Assembly (NCBI RefSeq): GCF_016307205.1
Contig: NZ_JAEIJD010000001.1
Location: 434,001 to 498,000 of the forward strand
Direction: 5' to 3'
From: Pontibaca salina
GTDB taxonomy: Bacteria > Pseudomonadota > Alphaproteobacteria > Rhodobacterales > Rhodobacteraceae
DNA length: 64,000 nt
Part shown: positions 8,144-17,266 of the stretch, piece after piece
Position numbering within the stretch: position 1 is the first letter of the stretch
How the letters are laid out: every line of letters begins with the position of its first letter
Program-made: the position numbers and the translations under genes
Notes under the pieces: generated by a model
The model's database searches: none
What the model was told of the DNA's origin: nothing
What the model saw: the letters and a program-made list of their open reading frames with translations, nothing else

Positions 8144-9553
8144 TTATGTCCCAACCTGCGCCACGGTCTTTCTTGAAGATGCAGCGCCCTTATCATCCTG
8201 TCCTGGGATCAGGTGCCGGATTGAGTTGGCGTAGAATTGTAACAGCTCTGCCTGATCGGACATGGGGTGGTAGACGCCTTTTTCGACACTCAGGAAACCG
8301 CGCCCAACCAAATGGGCCAGAGCGACAGTGATCGCTTTGTTGGGATCTCCGTCGGGCAACTGGATATTTGCCGTAGGCATCCGCTCCATCAACCCAGAAA
8401 ACGCTTCGGCCAGCTCCGACCGCGTCATCGCGCCGTGGCTCAGAAACAACCACGAGATCAATGGAACCGGCAACACCGGAACGATGGCACCGATCCGCCG
8501 GTTCAGAGAACGGGCCAGCGGGATCGTCAGATCGCCCTGCGTTTTTGCGCGCAATCCGTGCAGGGAAATCGGTGCGCCAAAGCTCACTGCGGCATGGCCG
8601 AACCGATGCTTGCGCCCAAGCGATCGCAACCACAACAACTTCAGCGATTTTGCCGCGATCACCCCGATCCGCGCCCGAAAGCGCCCGCCTTGTTTTGCGG
8701 CGGTGACCAGAACCCGGTCTTCAAGCACACGATCATAGTTCAGGGCAACTGGCACAAAGACCACATCGCGCCCCTCGGGATCGAAATCATTGATGATGTA
8801 CCGCAGCAGGCCCAGTTTGGGGGGCATCAACGCGCCTGACAGGCTCAGGCGGCCCTCGGGAAACATGGCCTGTGTCACCCCTGCATCCGTCGCCAGCTTG
8901 ACGTAGCGGGCCAACACCTTGCTATAAAGTGGGTCGGGGGTTTTGCGACGGATAAAATAGGCACCCATCGCGCGGATCAACCGACTCAGTGGCCAGACCT
9001 GCGCCCATTCGCCCACCGCATAAGACAGGGCTGAACGTTCCGCCGCCAGATAAGTGACAAGCACGTAATCCATATTGCTGCGATGGTTCATCACAAAAAC
9101 AACCGTTGCGTCGGGCGCAATTGCCCTTAGGGCTGGCTCGTCATGATGAATCAGACGCACATTGTATAACGCATTGCTGAGCCCCCGCGCCGCGCGGATC
9201 GCAAATCCGAAATAGGCCGAGGCGGAAAAAGACGGGACAATTTCGCGCGCATATCGCCGGGCATCCTCAAAGGCCACGTTTTCCGGGATGCCTTTTGCAT
9301 GGGCGTGATCGGCAATCGCCTGACTGACCTGCGGATCGTAGATCAGCCGCTGAATCATGTCATGGCGGCGGGCCAGTTTGAACGGCTGAATTGGGCGCTC
9401 CAGACTCTTGTTCAGCCGCTCCACCGCGCGCTCAAGGCGGCGGCGAAAGAACCAGCGCACCGAAGGAAACAGGAAATGCGAGGCAAAAGTGACCGCCGCG
9501 AACAGCAAAATCAGAATCAGCAGCCAAAGCGGCATTTCCACGGTGCGCATCAT
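8144..9553 (-). CDS. PlsB-like glycerol-phosphate acyltransferase family membrane protein
   Basis: Membrane-bound acyltransferase of 469 residues with one N-terminal helix (LWLLILILLFAAVTFA). The acyltransferase block I motif is NHRSNMD (H157 to D162), block III is FPEGRLS (231-237), and VFVPVALNYD matches block IV, so the active site looks intact. The N-H-R-S-x-M-D form and the long C-terminal extension resemble PlsB-type sn-glycerol-3-phosphate acyltransferases more than the short PlsC family. It is expected to acylate glycerol-phosphate or lysophosphatidate at the inner membrane. Two adjacent ATGs (9553, 9550) could start it. It lies between ccr and ecm but points away from ecm. Confidence 0.82.
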   Translation of the reverse strand: MMRTVEMPLWLLILILLFAAVTFASHFLFPSVRWFFRRRLERAVERLNKSLERPIQPFKLARRHDMIQRLIYDPQVSQAIADHAHAKGIPENVAFEDARRYAREIVPSFSASAYFGFAIRAARGLSNALYNVRLIHHDEPALRAIAPDATVVFVMNHRSNMDYVLVTYLAAERSALSYAVGEWAQVWPLSRLIRAMGAYFIRRKTPDPLYSKVLARYVKLATDAGVTQAMFPEGRLSLSGALMPPKLGLLRYIINDFDPEGRDVVFVPVALNYDRVLEDRVLVTAAKQGGRFRARIGVIAAKSLKLLWLRSLGRKHRFGHAAVSFGAPISLHGLRAKTQGDLTIPLARSLNRRIGAIVPVLPVPLISWLFLSHGAMTRSELAEAFSGLMERMPTANIQLPDGDPNKAITVALAHLVGRGFLSVEKGVYHPMSDQAELLQFYANSIRHLIPGQDDKGAASSRKTVAQVGT

Positions 9554-9698
9554 GGCGCCAAACTGTCACGATATGTAGGCGCCGACAATCGTATAGATGC
9601 CCGCATATGCCGCGACGCAGCGAATTGACAGGCTCTATAAATTGCGCTTTAGAGGGCAGCAGAGACAGATTATTGCCCGACCGATCCATGAGGCCGCG

Positions 9699-11666
9699 AT
9701 GACACAGACCACGAAGGACCGCCCCTGGCTGATCCGCACCTATGCCGGACACTCCACCGCCAAAGCCAGCAATGCCTTGTATCGGGGCAATTTGGCCAAA
9801 GGCCAGACCGGCCTTTCCGTTGCCTTCGACCTGCCGACCCAGACCGGCTATGACAGTGACCACATCCTGTCGCGCGGCGAGGTCGGCAAGGTCGGCGTTC
9901 CGGTCTGCCATCTGGGTGATATGCGTGCCCTGTTCGACGATATTCCGCTGGAACAGATGAATACCTCGATGACGATCAACGCCACCGCACCCTGGCTGCT
10001 GGCGCTGTATATTGCGGTGGCCGAGGAACAGGGCGCCGACGTCTCGAAATTGCAGGGGACGGTACAGAATGACCTGATCAAGGAATATCTGTCGCGCGGC
10101 ACTTATGTCTGCCCGCCAAAGCCGTCCCTCAAGATGATCGCGGATGTGGCCGAATATTGTTATCGGAATATTCCAAAATGGAATCCGATGAATGTGTGTT
10201 CCTATCATCTGCAAGAGGCCGGCGCGACGCCGGAACAGGAACTGGCCTTTGCTCTGGCGACGGCGGTCGCTGTGCTGGACGAATTGCGCCCACGCGTCGC
10301 AGCAGCGGATTTCCCGGTGCTTGTCGGGCGAATTTCGTTTTTTGTCAACGCCGGCATCCGCTTCGTCACCGAAATGTGTAAGATGCGCGCTTTTGTCGAT
10401 CTCTGGGATGAAATCTGCGAAACCCGCTATGGTGTCAGCGACCCAAAATTCCGCCGCTTCCGTTATGGCGTGCAGGTCAATTCGCTGGGCCTGACCGAAC
10501 AGCAGCCCGAAAACAACGTCTATCGCATCCTGATTGAGATGCTGGCGGTGACGCTGTCTAAAAAAGCGCGGGCGCGGGCGGTTCAATTGCCCGCTTGGAA
10601 CGAAGCACTTGGCCTGCCACGACCCTGGGATCAGCAATGGTCGATGCGAATGCAGCAAATTCTCGCTTATGAAACCGATCTTCTGGAATATGATGATTTG
10701 TTTGAAAACAACCCCGCCGTCGACGCAAAGGTTGAAGCGCTAAAAACAGGCGCGCGGGCCGAATTGGCCAATCTCGACAGCATGGGTGGGGCAATTTCAG
10801 CGATCGAATACATGAAATCGCGGCTGGTGGAATCCAATTCTGACCGATTGGCGCGGATCGAGGCGGGCGAAACCGTCGTCGTCGGCGTCAACAAGTTTAC
10901 CACCACCGAACCTTCGCCTTTGATGAGCGAGGATGGCGGCATTATGGTCGTGGACCCGGCCACCGAACAGGATCAGATCGACCGGCTGAGCGCTTGGCGC
11001 AACCAGCGCGACGAGGCGGCAGTGCGGGCCGCGCTGGCCGACCTGCGCGCGGCTGCGAAGGCCGGGCAAAATATTATGGAGCCCTCAATCGCTGCCGCCA
11101 AGGCCGGGGCCACCACTGGTGAATGGGCTGATCAGATGCGCGCCGTTCACGGCACCTATCGTGGGCCAACCGGCGTGTCGGGATCGATGTCGAACCGCAC
11201 CGAAGGTCTGGATGAATTGCGCGATGCCGTAAACGCGGTCAGCGACCGATTGGGGCGGCGAATGAAACTGCTGATGGGCAAACCCGGACTTGATGGGCAT
11301 TCCAATGGTGCAGAACAGATTGCCGTGCGCGCGCGCGATATTGGAATGGACATCGCCTATGAAGGCATTCGCCTGACCCCCGAAGAAATTGTCGACGCCG
11401 CAATAGACGAAAACGCACATGTTCTGGGGCTTTCCATCCTGTCAGGCAGCCACATTCCTTTGGTAAAAGAGGTGATGGAGCGAATGGCCGACGCGGACCT
11501 GGGCCATGTACCGGTGATTGTCGGTGGTATCATTCCCGAAGAAGACGCCAGACGGCTGAGAAAAATGGGGGTCGCAAAAATCTATACGCCCAAAGATTTC
11601 GAGCTGAATACCATCATGATGGATCTTGTTGCGCTGATCGATCAGAATCCAGTAGCGGCGCAATAA
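9699..11666 (+). CDS. ecm: (2R)-Ethylmalonyl-CoA mutase, adenosylcobalamin-dependent
   Basis: Converts (2R)-ethylmalonyl-CoA to (2S)-methylsuccinyl-CoA in the ethylmalonyl-CoA pathway. It is a single-chain B12 mutase of 655 residues with the substrate-binding TIM barrel first (PWLIRTYAGHST, then FDLPTQTGYDSDH). The C-terminal cobalamin domain carries GLDGHSNG, whose H534 is the lower cobalt ligand (DxHxxG). The frame is open 34 codons further upstream, but ATG 9699 (MTQTTKDRPWLIRTY) fits the family start. The 655-residue length and the ccr neighbour favour ethylmalonyl-CoA mutase over methylmalonyl-CoA mutase, which is longer. It is a monocistronic unit divergent from the PlsB-like gene. Confidence 0.95.
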   Translation: MTQTTKDRPWLIRTYAGHSTAKASNALYRGNLAKGQTGLSVAFDLPTQTGYDSDHILSRGEVGKVGVPVCHLGDMRALFDDIPLEQMNTSMTINATAPWLLALYIAVAEEQGADVSKLQGTVQNDLIKEYLSRGTYVCPPKPSLKMIADVAEYCYRNIPKWNPMNVCSYHLQEAGATPEQELAFALATAVAVLDELRPRVAAADFPVLVGRISFFVNAGIRFVTEMCKMRAFVDLWDEICETRYGVSDPKFRRFRYGVQVNSLGLTEQQPENNVYRILIEMLAVTLSKKARARAVQLPAWNEALGLPRPWDQQWSMRMQQILAYETDLLEYDDLFENNPAVDAKVEALKTGARAELANLDSMGGAISAIEYMKSRLVESNSDRLARIEAGETVVVGVNKFTTTEPSPLMSEDGGIMVVDPATEQDQIDRLSAWRNQRDEAAVRAALADLRAAAKAGQNIMEPSIAAAKAGATTGEWADQMRAVHGTYRGPTGVSGSMSNRTEGLDELRDAVNAVSDRLGRRMKLLMGKPGLDGHSNGAEQIAVRARDIGMDIAYEGIRLTPEEIVDAAIDENAHVLGLSILSGSHIPLVKEVMERMADADLGHVPVIVGGIIPEEDARRLRKMGVAKIYTPKDFELNTIMMDLVALIDQNPVAAQ

Positions 11667-11772
11667 CACCTTTACTCTCGTTTGGAAAAATTGCTAGTGA
11701 TCCGCGCGCGCTTCTAATCCATGATGCGTGCATGACGCGATTCTGCCACCTTCCCAAATCAATAGGACTCTT

Positions 11773-12090
11773 ATGACCTTAGATCTCACCGCAATGTCTC
11801 GCAAGGAATTGCTCCAATTGCAAATCGATGTGGAGAAAGCGTTAAAAGACGCTGAAAAGCGGGATCGGCGCGAAGCATTAAAAGCAGCCGAAAGTGCGGC
11901 CGCCGAATACGGCTATCCCCTAGAAGATCTCGTCGGTGGAAAAAAAGGCTCCAGCGCTCGCCCGAAAGCTGCCCCCAAATATCGGAACCCCGAAAAGCCA
12001 GAGCAGACCTGGACAGGCCGCGGTCGCAGGCCGCAATGGGTGCATGACGCCTTGGAAAAAGGCACCGCTTTGACTGATCTCGAAATCTGA
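11773..12090 (+). CDS. H-NS family nucleoid-associated regulator (HvrA-like)
   Basis: Small DNA-binding protein of 105 residues. Residues 1-50 form a charged coiled-coil dimerisation segment (ELLQLQIDVEKALKDAEKRD). The C-terminal end has the H-NS core YRNPEKPEQTWTGRGRRPQW, where the TWTGRGRxPxW loop inserts into the minor groove of AT-rich DNA. Relatives in Rhodobacterales (HvrA) act as nucleoid proteins and regulators. The start at ATG 11773 follows AGGACTCTT; the frame is open 15 codons upstream without a better site. It is monocistronic, with a hairpin right after the stop. Confidence 0.92.
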   Translation: MTLDLTAMSRKELLQLQIDVEKALKDAEKRDRREALKAAESAAAEYGYPLEDLVGGKKGSSARPKAAPKYRNPEKPEQTWTGRGRRPQWVHDALEKGTALTDLEI

Positions 12091-12094
12091 CAGG

Positions 12095-12118
12095 ACCCTG
12101 CCCGATCTCGGGCAGGGT
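12095..12118 (+). terminator. Hairpin terminator after the H-NS-like gene
   Basis: ACCCTGCCCGA at 12095-12105 pairs perfectly with 12108-12118, starting 5 bases after the stop codon. The loop is very tight, so the inner pairs probably open. The following bases are only weakly T-rich. Confidence 0.6.
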
Positions 12119-12220
12119 ATATCGGGTTCTGCTTGGATGATGATCTGTAAAGCCCAGCCCAGAAATGGCGGGCAGGATGCAAATTATCGGCAAGGTTGCC
12201 CCCTGCCGAGCCTTTGCAGA

Positions 12221-13405
12221 TCAGATCACCACGACATCCAGCGGCGGAAAGCCATTGAAACCGACCGTAGCATAGGTCGAGGTATAGGCCCCGCAATTGC
12301 GGATCAGGATGCGATCACCTGACCGCAAGCCCAACGGCAGCAATACAGGCCGCTTTTCATAGAGCACATCAGCGCTGTCACAGGACGGACCGGCCAAAAT
12401 ACACGGGCCGGTTTCCTCATGATCGCGGTCAGTTACAAACTGATAGCGGATTGCTTCATCCATGGTTTCGGCCAACCCCGAAAATTTGCCGATATCCAGA
12501 TATACCCAGCGAAACAAATCACGCTCCGACTTCTTCGACACCAGCAGCACCTCGGCGGCGATCATTCCGGCCTCAGCGACCAAGCCGCGGCCGGGTTCGG
12601 CCATGATCTGAGGCACGTCGCCAAAGCGCTCGGTAATCAGGGCCAAGACACTGGCGGCATAGGCGGTCGGCGCCTCGATCTCTTCGCCGTAAAACGCCGG
12701 GAAACCGCCGCCGATGTTCAGCAGCGACAGGTCGTGACCAGCTGCCTGGGCCTCTGCCCAGATCTGAGAAATTTGATCCAGCGTGGCGATCCACATATCC
12801 GCGCGCCGGGTCTGGCTTCCGACATGGAATGAAAACCCGACCGGTTTTAATCCAAGCATCAAAGCCATATTCAGCAGCGTGATTGCCTTGTCGCGCGCGC
12901 AGCCGAATTTACGCGACAGCGGCCAGTCGGCCTGTGACGCATCGACGATCAAGCGGATATAGACCCGCGCGCCGGGCGCGTGGTTGGCGATTTTCTCCAG
13001 CTCTTCCTCGGCATCCGCAGCGAACAGGGTAATCCCGGCGTGATGGGCGAATTCGATATCGCTGGCTCGTTTCACCGTATTACCGAACGAGATGTGATCT
13101 GGCGCAGCACCAAGCGACAGACACAGTTCGATCTCGGCACGCGACGCTGCATCAAAGCCCGAGCCAAGATGCACCAGCTCTTCAATGATCTCGCGCTGCG
13201 GATTTGCCTTTACGGCATAATGTATATGCGCGCGGCCCAGCCCCGCCTTCAGCGCGTGATACTGGCGGGTCACTGCTTCAATATCCAGAACCAAAGTCGG
13301 GCGGTCAAACTGGGTGGTTTGCAGAAACGTGTCAAGGCGGGAGGTGCTCTGTGCAGCAGGCGCAATGCCACTAGCCACCGACAAATCGGTTACGTATGCG
13401 TTCAT
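12221..13405 (-). CDS. Ornithine decarboxylase, PLP fold type III
   Basis: Decarboxylates ornithine (possibly also lysine) to putrescine for polyamine synthesis. It is 394 residues long. The PLP lysine is K66 in YAVKANP, FDAASRAEIE and the phosphate-binding GGGFP follow, and CDSADVLYE near residue 338 supplies the catalytic Cys and Asp typical of ornithine decarboxylases rather than diaminopimelate decarboxylases. GGAGAT lies about 6 bases before ATG 13405. A roughly 190-base leader upstream contains a hairpin next to the ribosome-binding site. The lysA-encoded relative at 38-39.6 kb is the DAP enzyme, so the two are functionally distinct. Confidence 0.93.
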   Translation of the reverse strand: MNAYVTDLSVASGIAPAAQSTSRLDTFLQTTQFDRPTLVLDIEAVTRQYHALKAGLGRAHIHYAVKANPQREIIEELVHLGSGFDAASRAEIELCLSLGAAPDHISFGNTVKRASDIEFAHHAGITLFAADAEEELEKIANHAPGARVYIRLIVDASQADWPLSRKFGCARDKAITLLNMALMLGLKPVGFSFHVGSQTRRADMWIATLDQISQIWAEAQAAGHDLSLLNIGGGFPAFYGEEIEAPTAYAASVLALITERFGDVPQIMAEPGRGLVAEAGMIAAEVLLVSKKSERDLFRWVYLDIGKFSGLAETMDEAIRYQFVTDRDHEETGPCILAGPSCDSADVLYEKRPVLLPLGLRSGDRILIRNCGAYTSTYATVGFNGFPPLDVVVI

Positions 13406-13424
13406 TGGTCATCTCCAAAAGACC

Positions 13425-13440
13425 CGGCCAGATATGGCCG
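13425..13440 (-). promoter_or_regulatory. Hairpin in the ornithine decarboxylase leader
   Basis: CGGCCA-N4-TGGCCG sits about 20 bases upstream of the decarboxylase ATG; on the minus strand it is followed by GGTCTTTTGGAG. It could sequester or frame the ribosome-binding site, or act as an attenuator stem. The wider leader (13406-13597) has no gene on either strand that I can support. Confidence 0.35.
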
Positions 13441-13597
13441 CTTACTTCCATCAGAGACGTTACCGTCGCTACGTAACCATGGGATTTCGCCCTTGAGACA
13501 GAGGCGCGTGCGTTGGCGTCTTGTTAGCGCATTTGAGGCCAATCGCGATTCTGTTCAAGTGGGAATAGACCTCGGCGCGCATATATTCTTTCGCGCC

Positions 13598-13789
13598 TCA
13601 GCTTATGTTGCTTAAACACACTTTTGGCTTCGCGCCGCGCGCACCGGTTGTTTCGGCTCCACATGCCGCGCACCGCCAAAGACATTCTTCGTCGTCAGGA
13701 TATTCCCGCCATCGGCATTGTCTGGTGGCCGGATTCGCAAGCAAGGCAACCACGATCAACGTGATCACGATGCCAATTAGGACCACCAT
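13598..13789 (-). CDS. Small single-helix membrane protein with Cys-rich tail
   Basis: A 63-residue protein with one N-terminal membrane helix (LIGIVITLIVVALLA) followed by a cytoplasmic tail, NPATRQCRWREYPDDEECLW then RCAACGAETTG. The CxxC and the CRWR motif resemble short, unnamed Rhodobacterales proteins that I have seen with the same plan (helix, CRWR, YRCAACGA). A GGGG sequence lies about 7 bases before ATG 13789. The cysteines could bind zinc or be redox-active. No function can be given. It sits between the odc leader and the sdh region, transcribed on the minus strand. Confidence 0.62.
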   Translation of the reverse strand: MVVLIGIVITLIVVALLANPATRQCRWREYPDDEECLWRCAACGAETTGARGAKPKVCLSNIS

Positions 13790-13903
13790 TTAACACCCCA
13801 CTACTGCCGATTCCTTTGTAATAAAACTGTACAGAGCAACGTCGCAAACCCAAATGCGCCGCCGAAATAGACTGGCGGCGCATCCATGTGAGGTTGGCAA
13901 TTT

Positions 13904-14059
13904 TCAGCCCGCTTGCGGCAGGTCGGTATTCGTCGAACACTGGGTTGCTGCGTCCCCTCGCACCAAGTCATGTGGCTGCGAGAAATAGGCCAGCGACTCG
14001 GTAAGAGTGCGCAGCGCATATTCAGCGTAGGTCTCGTTTGGTCTGGTCTCGAAGGACAT
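13904..14059 (-). CDS. Small hypothetical protein downstream of sdhB
   Basis: A 51-residue ORF starting MSFETRPNETYAEYAL, then TLTESLAYFSQPHDLV; it has no signal peptide or membrane helix and looks like a soluble, partly helical protein. GGAAAAGG lies 10-15 bases before ATG 14059, a reasonable ribosome-binding site. It is 164 bases downstream of the sdhB stop on the same strand, so it may be the tail of the sdh transcript. The frame is open further upstream, through the end of sdhB, but codon character is poor there. I do not recognise a named family. Confidence 0.5.
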   Translation of the reverse strand: MSFETRPNETYAEYALRTLTESLAYFSQPHDLVRGDAATQCSTNTDLPQAG

Positions 14060-14223
14060 GGGGATGTGCCTTTTCCTGCTTGTGGTGTTTCGCTCGATGC
14101 TTTCCAGATGGGCCCGAGACGCGGTCAGCACATCCCCCATTATCGAAGACCCGCAATGCGGCCACTGCAAGGGAAGCGATGCCACCACCTTCCGGGCACC
14201 ACCGGCGCAAAGCGGGCTTTGGG

Positions 14224-15003
14224 TTACACCATCCGGTCGACCATCATCCGCTTGATCTCGGCAATCGCCTTGGCCGGGTTTAACCCCTTGGGACAGGTCT
14301 TGGCACAGTTCATGATCGTGTGGCAACGATACAGCTTGAACGGGTCTTCCAGATCGTCCAGCCGCTCGCCGGTCGCTTCGTCCCGGCTGTCGATGATCCA
14401 GCGATAGGCGTGCAAAAGAGCGGCAGGACCAAGGTAGCGATCCGAGTTCCACCAATAGGACGGACACGCCGCTGAACAGGACGCGCACATCACGCATTCG
14501 TATAGCCCGTCCAGTTTCTTGCGATCCTCGATGGATTGCTTCCATTCCTTTGCGGGGCGGTTGGTCTTGGTTTCCAGCCACGGCATGATGCTGGCATGCT
14601 GGGCATAGAAATGCGTGAGGTCGGGGATCAGATCCCGCACCACCGGCATATGCGGCAGTGGATAGACGCGAATATCACCCTTCACCTCGTCCATGCCGTA
14701 GATACAGGCCAGCGTGTTGATCCCGTCGATATTCATCGCGCAGGATCCGCAAATGCCCTCGCGGCAGGACCGGCGGAAGGTCAAGGTCGGGTCGATCTCG
14801 TCCTTGATCTTGATCAATGCGTCCAAGACCATCGGGCCGCAATCGTCCAGATCGATGAAATAAGTATCAACGCGCGGGTTTTCTCCATCATCCGGCGTCC
14901 AGCGGTAGATACTGAACTTGCGCAGATTTTTGGCACCTTCGGGTTTGGGCCAGGTTTTGCCCGTGCGCATCTTGGAGTTCTTGGGCAGGGTCAATTGGAC
15001 CAT
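14224..15003 (-). CDS. sdhB: Succinate dehydrogenase iron-sulfur subunit
   Basis: Complex II electron-transfer subunit on the cytoplasmic face of the inner membrane, carrying electrons from FAD of SdhA to ubiquinone. It has 259 residues and all three cluster motifs: [2Fe-2S] C80, C85, C88, C100; [4Fe-4S] C170, C173, C176 with C237; [3Fe-4S] C180, C227, C233. The ATG is preceded by CAGGAGG. It follows sdhA by 62 bases in the order sdhC-sdhD-sdhA-sdhB, the usual alphaproteobacterial operon. Confidence 0.98.
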   Translation of the reverse strand: MVQLTLPKNSKMRTGKTWPKPEGAKNLRKFSIYRWTPDDGENPRVDTYFIDLDDCGPMVLDALIKIKDEIDPTLTFRRSCREGICGSCAMNIDGINTLACIYGMDEVKGDIRVYPLPHMPVVRDLIPDLTHFYAQHASIMPWLETKTNRPAKEWKQSIEDRKKLDGLYECVMCASCSAACPSYWWNSDRYLGPAALLHAYRWIIDSRDEATGERLDDLEDPFKLYRCHTIMNCAKTCPKGLNPAKAIAEIKRMMVDRMV

Positions 15004-15065
15004 GTTATTGCCTCCTGAAAGAATTGGATGTCGGGCATGCCCATGCTGGATACGCGCGCATCTTC

Positions 15066-16871
15066 CTAAAAGGTCCGCGCGCGGGGCGCGATCTTGTCTG
15101 GGTCGATGCCGCCTTCGGATTCGGGGGTCAGTGGCTCGGTTATGACCGGACGAAAGGACAGGCCGACCGAGTTGCCCTGAACCCGGGCAATGGTATGCAC
15201 GCGCCAGTTTTCGTCGTCGCGGTCAGCGTAATCTTCACGGGCATGCGCGCCGCGGCTTTCCTTACGCGCTTCGGCACCATGAATTGTGGCCAATGCGTTG
15301 GGCATGAGGTTGGTCAGTTCCAGCGTTTCCATCAGATCGCTGTTCCAGATCAGGCTACGGTCGGTCACGTGCAGATCGTCCGTCTTGTCAGCGACCGCGG
15401 TCATCCGCTGCACGCCATCGGCGAGGGTCTCCGCCGTACGGAAGACAGCGGCATCGGCCTGCATGGCACGTTGCATTTCAAGGCGCAGTTCCGCCGTGGG
15501 TGTGCCGCCATTCGCATGGCGCAGACGGTCGAAGCGATCAAAGGCTGCATCAATCGAAGCCTGATTGGGTTCCGGGTTCGGAGCCTCGTGATCCACCACC
15601 TGCCCGGCCCGTATTGCTGCCGCCCGGCCAAACACCACAAGATCGATCAACGAGTTTGAGCCCAGACGGTTGGCCCCGTGCACCGAAGCACAGCCCGCCT
15701 CGCCCACGGCCATCAGGCCCGGAACCACGGCATTAGGATCTTCCGGGGTCGGGTTCAGCGCCTCGCCCCAATAGTTGGTTGGTATACCGCCCATATTGTA
15801 ATGTACTGTCGGCAAGACCGGGATCGGTTCCTTGGTCACGTCCACACCGGCAAAGACCCGAGCGCTTTCCGAGATCCCCGGCAGGCGTTCGTGCAACGCC
15901 TCGGGCGGCAGATGCGACAGGTTCAGGTGAATATGGTCGCCCTTACGGCCCACACCGCGCCCTTCACGAATTTCCATCGTCATCGAACGGCTGACATAGT
16001 CGCGCGGTGCAAGATCCTTGTATTGTGGCGCATAGCGCTCCATGAACCGCTCGCCCTCGGAATTGGTCAGATAGCCACCCTCGCCGCGTGCGCCCTCGGT
16101 GATCAGACAGCCAGCGCCATAAATACCGGTCGGGTGGAATTGGACGAACTCCATATCCTGAAGCGGCAGCCCAGCGCGCACGGCCATGCCGCCACCGTCG
16201 CCGGTACAGGTGTGGGCCGAGGTACAGGAGAAATAGGCGCGGCCATATCCGCCGGTTGCCAGCACCACCATCTTGGCGCTGAACACGTGCATGGTGCCGT
16301 CGTCCAGTTTCCAACATACAACGCCCTGACAATGCCCGTCCTCGGACATGATCAGGTCGATGGCGAAATACTCGACGTAGAATTCCGCGCGTTGCTTCAA
16401 GCTTTGGCCGTAAAGCGTGTGCAGAATGGCGTGGCCGGTGCGGTCGGCAGCGGCGCAGGTGCGCTGCACCGGGGGGCCGTCACCAAATTCAGTGGTATGC
16501 CCGCCAAAGGGCCGCTGGTAGATCTTGCCTTGCTCGGTACGCGAGAACGGCACACCGTAATGTTCCAACTCGTAAACCGCCTTAGGCGCTTCCCGGGCGA
16601 GATATTCCATCGCGTCGGTATCGCCCAGCCAGTCACTGCCCTTGACCGTGTCATACATATGCCACTGCCAGTTGTCGGGGCCCATGTTCGACAGCGACGC
16701 GGCAATGCCGCCTTGCGCAGCCACCGTGTGGCTGCGGGTCGGGAACACCTTGGTCACGCAGGCGGTGCGCAGACCCTGTTCCGCCATGCCCAGCGTTGCG
16801 CGCAACCCCGCGCCACCGGCACCGACCACCACCACGTCATACTCATGGGTCTCGTATTCGTAAGCTGCCAT
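15066..16871 (-). CDS. sdhA: Succinate dehydrogenase flavoprotein subunit
   Basis: Catalytic subunit of complex II that oxidises succinate to fumarate. At 601 residues it is full length. The dinucleotide-binding start is [12 protein letters not shown] (15-26). FAD is covalently bound at H48 of [11 protein letters not shown]. Downstream are [13 protein letters not shown] and the [11 protein letters not shown] signature near the C-terminal third. It lies between sdhD and sdhB with a 12-base gap to sdhD, so it is in the same operon. A long antisense ORF covers sdhA-sdhC but is a GC-bias shadow. Confidence 0.98.
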   Translation of the reverse strand: MAAYEYETHEYDVVVVGAGGAGLRATLGMAEQGLRTACVTKVFPTRSHTVAAQGGIAASLSNMGPDNWQWHMYDTVKGSDWLGDTDAMEYLAREAPKAVYELEHYGVPFSRTEQGKIYQRPFGGHTTEFGDGPPVQRTCAAADRTGHAILHTLYGQSLKQRAEFYVEYFAIDLIMSEDGHCQGVVCWKLDDGTMHVFSAKMVVLATGGYGRAYFSCTSAHTCTGDGGGMAVRAGLPLQDMEFVQFHPTGIYGAGCLITEGARGEGGYLTNSEGERFMERYAPQYKDLAPRDYVSRSMTMEIREGRGVGRKGDHIHLNLSHLPPEALHERLPGISESARVFAGVDVTKEPIPVLPTVHYNMGGIPTNYWGEALNPTPEDPNAVVPGLMAVGEAGCASVHGANRLGSNSLIDLVVFGRAAAIRAGQVVDHEAPNPEPNQASIDAAFDRFDRLRHANGGTPTAELRLEMQRAMQADAAVFRTAETLADGVQRMTAVADKTDDLHVTDRSLIWNSDLMETLELTNLMPNALATIHGAEARKESRGAHAREDYADRDDENWRVHTIARVQGNSVGLSFRPVITEPLTPESEGGIDPDKIAPRARTF

Positions 16872-16883
16872 TCGTTCAGTTCC

Positions 16884-17255
16884 TCAAAGCGCGATTTTAG
16901 CCAGGGCAAACAGCCCGGTCGCGATCAGCGCATAGCTGAACGCCGCTACCGACATGATAAGCACCTTGCGGGTGATACCATCGGAGTAATCCTCGATCAT
17001 GGTTTGTGCGCCTTTGCGGAAATGTATCATCCCCACCACCAGAACCAATGCCGTCACAACAGCAGGAAACGGGCGGCTGAAAATGTCCAGAACTTCCGCA
17101 TGGGTTTTGCCCAGCGAGCTGCCAAAGACGTACAGAAAGGCCGGCACGACCAACGCCAGCCCGAACGCGCTGATCTGCATGTGCCAGTGGTGTGCTGTGC
17201 CGGAACCTGCGGCCCCGCGGCCTTCGGCTCGTTTACGGTCGGTCAGAAAACGCAT
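16884..17255 (-). CDS. sdhD: Succinate dehydrogenase hydrophobic membrane anchor subunit
   Basis: Membrane anchor of complex II that, with SdhC, binds haem b and ubiquinone. It is 123 residues long with three membrane helices (ISAFGLALVVPAFLYVFG, FPAVVTALVLVVGMIHF, VLIMSVAAFSYALIATGLFA). The HWHMQ before helix 1, the H of GMIHFRKG (a likely haem ligand region) and the following EDY are characteristic. AAGGAG precedes the ATG. It lies between sdhC (11-base gap) and sdhA. Confidence 0.94.
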   Translation of the reverse strand: MRFLTDRKRAEGRGAAGSGTAHHWHMQISAFGLALVVPAFLYVFGSSLGKTHAEVLDIFSRPFPAVVTALVLVVGMIHFRKGAQTMIEDYSDGITRKVLIMSVAAFSYALIATGLFALAKIAL

Positions 17256-17266
17256 GGCTCGCTCCT

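Noticed and set aside
9432-10658. 408-codon minus-strand ORF over ecm
   Set aside because: Antisense to a certain ethylmalonyl-CoA mutase; composition is typical of a shadow frame.
14022-14210. 62-codon minus-strand ORF after sdhB
   Set aside because: Overlaps the better 51-codon candidate in another frame and has non-protein-like composition.
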